Assembly (NCBI GenBank): GCA_965242855.1
Contig: OZ251509.1
Span: 2,604,001-2,668,000, forward strand
Length of the DNA: 64,000 nt
Reading direction: 5' to 3'
Source of the DNA: WTGU01 sp965242855
GTDB lineage: Bacteria; Pseudomonadota; Alphaproteobacteria; UBA828
The translations under genes and the position numbers were made by a program. Positions 54,491-61,870 of the stretch are shown one piece after another. The notes beneath the pieces are model-generated. The model did not search any database. It worked only from the letters and a program-made list of their open reading frames with translations, and was not told where the DNA came from. Each line of letters begins with the position of its first letter. Positions within the stretch are counted from its first letter, which is position 1.

Positions 54491-56476
54491 GTGCTGCGCT
54501 TCGCCGAGGAACTCCTGCTGCTGCTCCTGAACGAGGACGCCGGCGCTCCGGCCTTCGTGCCGGAGGCGGACCTGCACCACGCCCTCGCCGGTGCGGTGCT
54601 CATGGATCTGGCGCTCGAGAACCGGATCGACACGGACCTCGACCGGCTCGTGGTGGTCGACCCCGCGCCGCTGGGCGACGACCTTCTCGACCCCGCCCTG
54701 GCGCGGGTGGCGGAGAGCGAAGAGACGCACGAGGCCGGGTACTGGGTGCGCCGCCTCGCCGAGGAGGGCGACGGGCTCCGCGCCAAGGCGCTGGCGCGCC
54801 TGGTCGAAGCCGGCATCCTGCAATCCGCCGAGGAGGGCGCCATGCTGCCCTCGCCCAGGGTGGCGCGCGCACGGCGCTATCCGACGGTGGACGGCGAGGC
54901 AGAGCAACAGGAGGTGCGCCTGCGCATCATGGGCGTGCTGTTCGGCGACGACATCCCGTCGCCGCGGGACGTCGTCATCATCTGCCTCGCCGACGCCTGT
55001 GGCGTGTTCGAGCGCGTGCTGAGCAAGGCTGAACGCGACGAGGCGCGGGAGCGGATCGCTCTGGTCCGGCGCATGGATCTGATCGGCCAGGCCGTGACGA
55101 AGGCGGTGCGCGACTCCGACCGCGCGGCGGCGACCCCGCCGCGCGCCAAGGATATCCCCCTGGTGAAGGGGGCGCCGCTGCTCGGCAGCGCCCGCGAAGC
55201 GGGCGAGGACGTTCGCGGGTTTCTGACGAGGCGATACCTCGAGCGCGGCCCGGTGTTCGAGATCCGCCTGCTGCACCGCAGGGTGCTCGTGCTCGCCGGC
55301 GCCGAAGCCAACCGGTTCGTCCACCGCAAGGGACGGCTCTACCTCAGCTCCCACGACCCATGGCGAGGCTTCGCCGACGGATTCGGCGCGTCGCGGCTCA
55401 TGCTCAACATGGACGGCAAGGAACACGTCGCCATGCGCAAGGCCTTCGCTCCTGCGCTCGGGCGCGCGCGGTTCCAGGCGTGTCTCGGATTGGCCAGCGA
55501 AACCGCCCGCCGGCACGTCGCCGCATGGCCGCGCGGCAAACGCATCGCACCGCTGTTCTCCGTGCAGAAAATCATCGCCGACCAGATGGGCGAAATCCTG
55601 GCGGGCGAACCGGCCTCCGCGTATCTGGAAGACATGGTCGTGTTCCTCGAGACGCTGCTCACCACCGAGGTCGCTAGGCAGCTGCCGATGTTCCTCTTCG
55701 CCCGCAAGTTCAGGAAGGCGCGCAAGCGCATCGAACAGCTGGCGCGCAAGACCTTGCAGTCCCACATGCCCGGCGGGCCGTATCACGATTCCGGGGACAT
55801 GATCAGCGACCTTATCGACCTGCACCGTTCCGACCCGCAGTTCATGCCCGAGACGGACATGAACGCCATGGCGCTGAGCCCCTATCTGGTCGCCATCGAG
55901 ACCGTCGCCAGCACCTGCGCGTTCACGCTTTACGCGATCCTGAAGCACCCGGATCTGATGGCGCGGGTCGTCGCGGAGGCGGACGAGTTCTTCACCGACG
56001 CGCCGACGGTGGAGGGCCTGCGGCGGATGGACGTGACGCATCGCGTGGTATTGGAGTCTCTGCGCATGTATCCGACGGCACCGGTGATCTTCCGCAAGGT
56101 GGCGAATTCGTTCGATTTCGCCGGCTACCGCATTCCCGCCGGCAAATCCCTGTTCGTGGCGACCTCGGTGACGCACCGCCTGCCGGAGTTCTTTCCCGAT
56201 CCGGACCGGTTCGACATCGACCGCTACCTGCCGGACCGCGCCGAGCATCGGCAGCCCGACGCCTTCGTCCCCTTCGGCGTGGGAACCCACCGCTGCCTCG
56301 GCGGCGGCTTCGCGGAGGCGCAAACGCTGCTCACCATTGCGACCATTCTGCACGCCGCGGAACTCGAGCTGGATCCGCCCGGCTACGCGCTGAGGATGAG
56401 CAACGTGCCGACCCCGCGGCCGGCCAAAAGCTTCAGGTTCAAGCTGAAGCGGCTGCGCCAGGGGCGACCGGCCTGA
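54491..56476 (+). CDS. Fusion of GPP34 (Golgi phosphoprotein 3-like) domain and cytochrome P450
   Basis: A 661-residue protein from ATG 54491. Residues 1 to about 210 match GPP34/VPS74: FAEELLLLLLNED, GAVLMDLALENRI, LVEAGIL and the ARRYP stretch, ending with a helical LADACGVFERVLS region. That fold binds phosphoinositides in eukaryotes and occurs in some actinobacteria. From about 222 a full P450 follows: E522-x-x-R525, PERF-like PDPDRFDIDRY, and the haem loop FGVGTHRCLGG with Cys602. The I-helix region is unusual (AIETVASTCAF), without a plain AGxxT. No reductase domain is fused. It pairs with the sulfotransferase and is presumed to oxidise a lipid-like substrate. Confidence 0.9.
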   Translation: MLRFAEELLLLLLNEDAGAPAFVPEADLHHALAGAVLMDLALENRIDTDLDRLVVVDPAPLGDDLLDPALARVAESEETHEAGYWVRRLAEEGDGLRAKALARLVEAGILQSAEEGAMLPSPRVARARRYPTVDGEAEQQEVRLRIMGVLFGDDIPSPRDVVIICLADACGVFERVLSKAERDEARERIALVRRMDLIGQAVTKAVRDSDRAAATPPRAKDIPLVKGAPLLGSAREAGEDVRGFLTRRYLERGPVFEIRLLHRRVLVLAGAEANRFVHRKGRLYLSSHDPWRGFADGFGASRLMLNMDGKEHVAMRKAFAPALGRARFQACLGLASETARRHVAAWPRGKRIAPLFSVQKIIADQMGEILAGEPASAYLEDMVVFLETLLTTEVARQLPMFLFARKFRKARKRIEQLARKTLQSHMPGGPYHDSGDMISDLIDLHRSDPQFMPETDMNAMALSPYLVAIETVASTCAFTLYAILKHPDLMARVVAEADEFFTDAPTVEGLRRMDVTHRVVLESLRMYPTAPVIFRKVANSFDFAGYRIPAGKSLFVATSVTHRLPEFFPDPDRFDIDRYLPDRAEHRQPDAFVPFGVGTHRCLGGGFAEAQTLLTIATILHAAELELDPPGYALRMSNVPTPRPAKSFRFKLKRLRQGRPA

Positions 56477-56693
56477 GGCGACACCGACGCCGCGTCCGGC
56501 CGAGGGTTTCAGAGCCGGGAAGCGGCGTCGGCGGGCGCCTCTCGGCCGCCAGGAAGCCGCCGCTATGCGCCGTTCCCGATCTCGTCCTTGACGTCGCCGG
56601 TCTGCGGGGGCATGTGGAGAGCGGCGGCATGGTCCGCCTCCGGCGTCCGGCCGGATGCGGAGCGGGGCGGCCGGCCAGGGAGAGTCGGGGCGT

Positions 56694-56906
56694 ATGATCG
56701 AGCTCCTGCGCACGAACGACATGGTGCGCCTGTCCTTCCTCGGCGCGTTGCTGCGGGACGGCGGGATCGAGTCGATCGTCCTGGATCGGCACATGAGCGT
56801 GCTCGAAGGCAGCGCCGTGGCGATTCCGCAACGCCTGATGGTCGCCGACGACGAAGCCGCCGCGGCGCGGCGCATCCTCGCGGAAGCCGGTGCGCTCGAT
56901 GGCTGA
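56694..56906 (+). CDS. DUF2007 family small protein
   Basis: A 70-residue protein from ATG 56694; the open frame upstream adds a non-conserved stretch. It begins MIELLRTNDMVRLSFLGALL, then GGIESIVLDRHMSVLEGSAV and RLMVADDEAAAARRILAEAG, the DUF2007 pattern (PII-like ferredoxin fold, putative signal-transducing). Its stop overlaps the methyltransferase start by eight bases. Its partner role is unknown, but it is conserved beside TrmN6 in Rhodospirillales. Confidence 0.88.
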   Translation: MIELLRTNDMVRLSFLGALLRDGGIESIVLDRHMSVLEGSAVAIPQRLMVADDEAAAARRILAEAGALDG

Positions 56907-57681
56907 GAGCGAACCGGCGACCGACGACTCGCTGCTCGGCGGGCGCGTCGCCCTGCGGCAGCCGGCAGCCGGCTATCGGGTCGCGATAGACCCGGTGCTG
57001 CTCGCGGCCGCGGTTCCCGCCGCTGCCGGTGAGCGGGCGCTCGACGTGGGCTGCGGCGTCGGCGCGGCCGCCTTCTGCCTCGCGGCCCGCGTCGCCGGCG
57101 TCCACGTCACCGGGATCGAGCGCGAGCGTCCCCTCGCGCTGCTCGCCGCCGAGAATGCCGCTCTCAACGAATTCGAGGATCGCGTCGACGTCCTGCTCGG
57201 CGATTTCCAGAGACCGCCGCCCAAGCTGTCGCCGAAGAGCTTCGACCACGTGTTCGCGAACCCGCCCTTCCACGAGGACGGCACGCCCTCGCCGGACCGG
57301 CTGCGGGCGCGCGCGAACGCGGAAGGAGGAACCGGGCTCGACGCCTGGCTCGGTTTCTGCCTCAAGATGGTCCGGCCGGGCGGTTCGATCACCGTCATCC
57401 ATCGCCCGGATCGCCTGGCGCGTCTTCTCGGCGCGCTCGACCGCGGGCGCGCGGGCGGCATCGTCGTTTATCCGCTGTGGTCCCACGATCCCTTCGCCGG
57501 GGGACGCACGAAGAAGACCGCCAACCGCGTGATCGTGCGGGCGACCGCCGAGCACGGCGGGCCGCTGCGGCTGACCAGCGGCATGGTCCTGCACGAGGCC
57601 GACGGCCATTACACCCACGCGGCGAACAGCGTCCTGCGCCGCGGGGCGGCGCTCGCCCTCGCGGAGAAACCTTCGTGCTGA
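56899..57681 (+). CDS. trmN6: tRNA1(Val) adenine-37 N6-methyltransferase-like protein
   Basis: A 260-residue SAM methyltransferase; ATG 56899 overlaps the DUF2007 stop. It has GGRVALRQPAAGYRVAIDPVLLAA, motif I ALDVGCGVGAAAFCLAARV, GIERERPLALLAAENA, and the motif IV NPPF in VFANPPFHEDGT, typical of base N6-methylases. The KTANRVIV end segment is family-typical. It is translationally coupled to the S49 peptidase that follows. Confidence 0.92.
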   Translation: MAESEPATDDSLLGGRVALRQPAAGYRVAIDPVLLAAAVPAAAGERALDVGCGVGAAAFCLAARVAGVHVTGIERERPLALLAAENAALNEFEDRVDVLLGDFQRPPPKLSPKSFDHVFANPPFHEDGTPSPDRLRARANAEGGTGLDAWLGFCLKMVRPGGSITVIHRPDRLARLLGALDRGRAGGIVVYPLWSHDPFAGGRTKKTANRVIVRATAEHGGPLRLTSGMVLHEADGHYTHAANSVLRRGAALALAEKPSC

Positions 57682-58529
57682 ACCGGCTGGTCGCGCGGGC
57701 GACCTTTCGTCGGGCGCCGCCGGTGGTCGCCGTCGCCCGCCTGGCGGGGGTGATCGGGCGGCCCGGCCCGCTGGGCGGGCGCATCAGCCTGGAGACGGCC
57801 GGCCCGGTGCTGCGGCGGGCTTTTCGCCTGCCGGGGCTGAAGGCCGTGGCGCTGGAGATCAATTCACCGGGCGGCACGGCGGCGCAGGCGGCGCTGATCC
57901 ACAACCGCATCCGCGCCCTCGCCACGGAGCGCGACGTGCCGGTGATGGCCTTCGTCGAGGACGTGGCGGCGTCCGGCGGCTACTGGCTCGCCGCGGCGGC
58001 GGACGAGATCTTCGTCGACGAGAACTCGATCGTGGGCAGCATCGGCGTCGTCTATTCCGGCTTCGGCTTCCACCGGGCTCTCGAAAAGCTCGGCGTCGAG
58101 CGGCGGCTCTATACCGCCGGCGAGAAGAAGTCTCTGCTCGACCCGTTCACCGCCGTGAACCCGGCCGACCTGGACCGCCTGCGCCGGGTGCAGGATGAAA
58201 TCCACGGTAATTTCAAGAACGCGGTCCGCGCTCGGCGGGGCACGCGGCTGGCCGGCGACGACGATCTGTTCAGCGGCGAATTCTGGCTGGGCCGGCGGGC
58301 GATCGGCCTGGGGCTGGCCGATGACGTGGGCGAGATACGGGCGGTGTTGCGCGCGCGTTACGGCCGCAAGGTCGTCATGCGCCGGATCGACCGCGGGCGC
58401 GGCTGGCTCGCGCGGCGCCCGCGCCCCGACCTGCGCGCACCGGCAGGCGAAGGCGGTGTGGGTGCGCTCGCCGACGCCCTCCTCGATGCCGTCGAGGCGC
58501 GCGCCTGGTGGTCGCGTTACGGCCTTTAG
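57675..58529 (+). CDS. S49-family signal-peptide-peptidase-like protease
   Basis: A 284-residue protease from GTG 57675, overlapping the previous stop. It has LEINSPGGTAAQAALIHNRI, the Ser nucleophile in DVAASGGYWLAAAADEIF, the SIGVVYSGFGF strand, and the catalytic Lys in AGEKKSLLDPFT. It is of the short SohB/SppA-C type. Only a weakly hydrophobic N-terminus is present, so it is probably cytosolic or peripheral. It cleaves residual signal peptides or membrane proteins by family inference. Confidence 0.92.
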   Translation: MLNRLVARATFRRAPPVVAVARLAGVIGRPGPLGGRISLETAGPVLRRAFRLPGLKAVALEINSPGGTAAQAALIHNRIRALATERDVPVMAFVEDVAASGGYWLAAAADEIFVDENSIVGSIGVVYSGFGFHRALEKLGVERRLYTAGEKKSLLDPFTAVNPADLDRLRRVQDEIHGNFKNAVRARRGTRLAGDDDLFSGEFWLGRRAIGLGLADDVGEIRAVLRARYGRKVVMRRIDRGRGWLARRPRPDLRAPAGEGGVGALADALLDAVEARAWWSRYGL

Positions 58530-58654
58530 GAAGCCATGCGCCGGGCGCTTTTCGCCGGGCTTGACCGGAACGCCCGCGGCCTTCACAGTAGGGGCGAGAC
58601 AGAAGCGGGTCGCCGTGGCGCGCTTGCGCGAGCGGGGCGACGGGAGTGTGAGAC

Positions 58655-58801
58655 ATGTTCAGCCCGATGAAGCTGGTTATCCTGGCGGTGCTGATCGCGG
58701 CCGTATGGTTCGGATTCAAGGCGATCGGCAGGGTGCGCAAGGCCAGGGCCGCCGACGCGGTCGAGCGGGAAGACCACCGGGAGATCGACGACTCCCGTTA
58801 G
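58655..58801 (+). CDS. 48-residue single-pass membrane protein
   Basis: A short frame from ATG 58655 to TAG 58801. It has one hydrophobic segment (KLVILAVLIAAVWFGFKAIG), then a basic RVRKAR hinge and an acidic tail (EREDHREIDDSR), giving a type I-like orientation by the positive-inside rule. A purine-rich GGGAG lies eight bases upstream of the start. It lies between the S49 peptidase and glyQ and resembles small proteins seen at this place in related genomes. No function is known. Confidence 0.75.
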   Translation: MFSPMKLVILAVLIAAVWFGFKAIGRVRKARAADAVEREDHREIDDSR

Positions 58802-58867
58802 CCGCCACCGTTGACCGGCGCCGGGGCAGGCGTAACGGTCCGCCACTCGATCTTCGGTTGATTCTCG

Positions 58868-59755
58868 ATGGGCGTGAGCCGTCCCGAACGGTCGTTCCAG
58901 TCCCTCGCCTTCGCGTTGCAGACCTACTGGGCCGAGCGGGGCTGCGTCGTTCTTCAGCCCTACGACCTGGAGGTCGGCGCCGGGACCTTCCACCCCGCGA
59001 CCGTGCTGCGCAGCTTAGGCCCCGACCCGTGGAACGCGGCCTACGTCCAGCCTTCCCGGCGCCCGAGCGACGGCCGCTACGGCGCCAACCCCAACCGGCT
59101 CCAGCACTATTACCAGTTCCAGGTGCTCCTGAAGCCGGCGCCGGACGACGTCCAGGACCTCTATCTGGGCAGCCTGGAGGCGCTCGGCATCGACTCCGGC
59201 GCCCACGACATCCGCTTCGTCGAAGACGATTGGGAAAGCCCGACCCTCGGCGCCTGGGGCCTGGGGTGGGAGGTCTGGTGCGACGGGATGGAGGTGACGC
59301 AGTTCACCTATTTCCAGCAGGTGGGGGGGATCGATTGCGACCCGGTCCCGGTCGAACTGACCTACGGGCTGGAGCGCCTCGCCATGTACGTCCAGGGGGT
59401 GGACGACGTCTTCGCCCTCGACTGGAACGGCCGCGGCGTCGCCTATGGCGACGTCTTCCGCCGGGCCGAGCGCGAGTTCTCGGCCTTCAATTTCGAGCGC
59501 GCCGACGTCCCGCGCCTGTTCCGCCACTTCGACGATGCGGAGGCGGAGTGTCGCGCGCTGCTGGCGGCAGCTCCCCCCCTGCCCCTGCCGGCCTACGACC
59601 AGTGCATGAAGGCGAGCCATCTGTTCAACCTGCTCGACGCCCGCGGCGCGATCGGCGTCATCGAGCGGGCGGCCTGTATCGGGCGGGTGCGCGCCCTCGC
59701 CAAGGCCTGTTGCGAGGCCTGGCTCGGGCGCCCGCCGGCAGGGCCCGCCTCATGA
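58868..59755 (+). CDS. glyQ: Glycine-tRNA ligase alpha subunit
   Basis: A 295-residue catalytic subunit of the bacterial alpha2beta2 glycyl-tRNA synthetase. ATG 58868. It begins SFQSLAFALQTYWAERGCVVLQPYD, then GAGTFHPAT, YVQPSRRPSDGRYG, FQVLLKPAP, DDWESPTLGAWGLGWEVW, and TQFTYFQQVGG, all class II and family motifs. Length is normal. glyS begins 36 bases after the stop. Confidence 0.98.
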   Translation: MGVSRPERSFQSLAFALQTYWAERGCVVLQPYDLEVGAGTFHPATVLRSLGPDPWNAAYVQPSRRPSDGRYGANPNRLQHYYQFQVLLKPAPDDVQDLYLGSLEALGIDSGAHDIRFVEDDWESPTLGAWGLGWEVWCDGMEVTQFTYFQQVGGIDCDPVPVELTYGLERLAMYVQGVDDVFALDWNGRGVAYGDVFRRAEREFSAFNFERADVPRLFRHFDDAEAECRALLAAAPPLPLPAYDQCMKASHLFNLLDARGAIGVIERAACIGRVRALAKACCEAWLGRPPAGPAS

Positions 59756-59791
59756 CCCACGGCGCCGCGACGCGCGGCGCGGGCCGGCGCG

Positions 59792-61867
59792 GTGGCTGAT
59801 CTCCTGCTCGAAATCCTCTCCGAGGAGATCCCGGCCCGCATGCAGGCGGGCGCGTCCCGCGCTCTCGAGCGGCAGGTCCAGAGCCGCCTCGAGGCGGCGC
59901 GCCTCCCGGTCGCGCGGTGCGAATCCTTCGTCACGCCCCGCCGGCTCGTCCTGTTCGCCTGCGGCCTGCCGGGCGTGCAACCGGACGTCACGGTCGAACG
60001 CAAGGGGCCGCGGGTGGACGCGCCGGCGCGGGCGCTCGAGGGCTTCCTCGCCCAGGCCGGCCTGACCCGCGACCAGTGCGAACGGCGGGAAACTCCGAAA
60101 GGGCCCGTCTGGTTCGCCGTCACGCGGGAGAAGGGCCGCGCGACCGGGGCGCTTCTCGCCGAATTGTTGCCGGCCGCGCTCGCCGCCGTCCCGTGGCCCA
60201 AATCCATGCGCTGGGATTCGAGCGGCGTGCGTTGGGTCCGCCCGGTCCGTTCGATCCTGTGCCTGCTGGACGAAGCCGTGGTGCGCTTTCGCTTCGGCGC
60301 CGTCGAAAGCGGGCGCGCGACGCGGGGCCACCGCCTCCATTCGCCCGGCGCCTTCGAGGTCGAAGCCGCGCGCGGTTACGCGGACGCGCTCGCGCGGGCC
60401 AAGGTCATGCTCGACCCGGCGGCGCGGGCGCGCACCATCGTCGAAGGCGCCGAGCGCCTGGCGCGGGCGGAGCGGCTCGCGCTCAAGCCGGACGACTGGC
60501 TCGTCTCGGAGAACGCCGGACTCGTCGAATGGCCGGCGGTGCTGATGGGGCGCATCGACGCGCGCTTCATGGCCCTGCCCGACGAGGTTCTGACGTCGGC
60601 CATGCGGGGCCACCAGCGGTACTTCAACCTGCTCGAGGGCGACGGCCGCCTGGCGCCGCGTTTCGTCATGGTCGGCAACGGCGAGACGGCCGACGGCGGC
60701 GGCGCGGTCGTGGCCGGCAACGAGCGCGTCCTGCGCGCCCGCTTGGCCGACGCGGCGTTCTTCTGGGACCAGGACAGGCGCCGGCGCCTGGAGGATCGCG
60801 TTCCGGCACTGGCGGGAATCGTCTTCCACGCCCGCCTCGGCTCGATGGCCGACAAGACCAGGCGCATCGCGGCGGCGGCCGGCGCGCTCTGCCGCTTCGT
60901 GGATGGCGCGGATGCCACCCGCGCGGCCCGCGCCGGGACCCTCTGCAAGGCCGATCTGGTGTCCGGAATGGTCGGCGAGTTCCCCGATCTTCAGGGGGTC
61001 GTCGGCCGTTACTACGCGACCGCCGACGGCGAGCCGCCGACGGTCGCTCAGGCCATCGCCGAGCACTACGCGCCGCAAGGCCCCGGGGACCGTTGCCCGA
61101 CCGCGCCGGAGAGCGTCGCCGTCGCCCTCGCGGACAAGCTCGACACCCTCGCCGGCTTCTTCGCCATCGACGAGAGGCCGACCGGCTCCAAGGACCCGTT
61201 CGCGCTGCGCCGGGCCGCCCTCGGCGCGATCCGCCTCATTCTCGAGAACCGGCTGCGGCTGCCGCTCCGCGCCGTCCTGGCGGAGATGCTGGCGGGCTAC
61301 GGCGCGCTGCTGTCGCCCGCGCCCGGCGCCGAGGCCGCCGCCGGCGCGGTGCTGGACTTCCTGGCCGACCGGGTCAAGGCGCATCTGCGCGACCGGGGCG
61401 TGCGTCACGATCTGGTCGGCGCGGTGTTCGCGGCAGGCGACGAGGACGATCTGCTGCGCCTGCTGGCGCGCGTCGCGGCGCTCGAACGTTTCCTCTCCGG
61501 CGAGGACGGCGCCAACCTTCTCACCGCCTATCGCCGCGCCGCCAACATCCTGCGCATCGAGGAGAAGAAAGACGGCCGCTCCTATGCCGGGCCGGCCGAC
61601 GACGCGCTGTTCGCCACGGAAGAAGAACGCGCCCTCCGCGGCCGCCTCGCGGAGGTGGACGCCCGCGCCGGGGCGGCGCTGCGGGAGGAGACGTTCGAGG
61701 AGGCGATGACGGCCATGGCGACGCTGCGCGCGCCGGTCGATGCCTTCTTCGACCGAGTGACGGTCAATTGCGAAGACCCTGCGCTCCGCCGCAACAGGCT
61801 CATGGTCCTGTCGGAAATCCGCGGCTCGCTGGATCGGGTCGCCGACTTCTCGCGAATCGAGGGCTGA
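59792..61867 (+). CDS. glyS: Glycine-tRNA ligase beta subunit
   Basis: A 691-residue partner of GlyQ from GTG 59792. It starts ADLLLEILSEEIPARMQAGA, then KGPRVDAPARALEGF, VPWPKSMRWDSSGVRWVRPVR, MRGHQRYFNL, VGNGETADGG, and FFWDQDRR. The HD-like and anticodon-binding parts follow (KADLVSGMVGEFPDLQGVVGRYYA, DKLDTLAGFFAIDERPTGSKDPFALRR). It ends in the helical tRNA-binding region. Length and motifs are complete. Confidence 0.98.
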   Translation: MADLLLEILSEEIPARMQAGASRALERQVQSRLEAARLPVARCESFVTPRRLVLFACGLPGVQPDVTVERKGPRVDAPARALEGFLAQAGLTRDQCERRETPKGPVWFAVTREKGRATGALLAELLPAALAAVPWPKSMRWDSSGVRWVRPVRSILCLLDEAVVRFRFGAVESGRATRGHRLHSPGAFEVEAARGYADALARAKVMLDPAARARTIVEGAERLARAERLALKPDDWLVSENAGLVEWPAVLMGRIDARFMALPDEVLTSAMRGHQRYFNLLEGDGRLAPRFVMVGNGETADGGGAVVAGNERVLRARLADAAFFWDQDRRRRLEDRVPALAGIVFHARLGSMADKTRRIAAAAGALCRFVDGADATRAARAGTLCKADLVSGMVGEFPDLQGVVGRYYATADGEPPTVAQAIAEHYAPQGPGDRCPTAPESVAVALADKLDTLAGFFAIDERPTGSKDPFALRRAALGAIRLILENRLRLPLRAVLAEMLAGYGALLSPAPGAEAAAGAVLDFLADRVKAHLRDRGVRHDLVGAVFAAGDEDDLLRLLARVAALERFLSGEDGANLLTAYRRAANILRIEEKKDGRSYAGPADDALFATEEERALRGRLAEVDARAGAALREETFEEAMTAMATLRAPVDAFFDRVTVNCEDPALRRNRLMVLSEIRGSLDRVADFSRIEG

Positions 61868-61870
61868 CCT

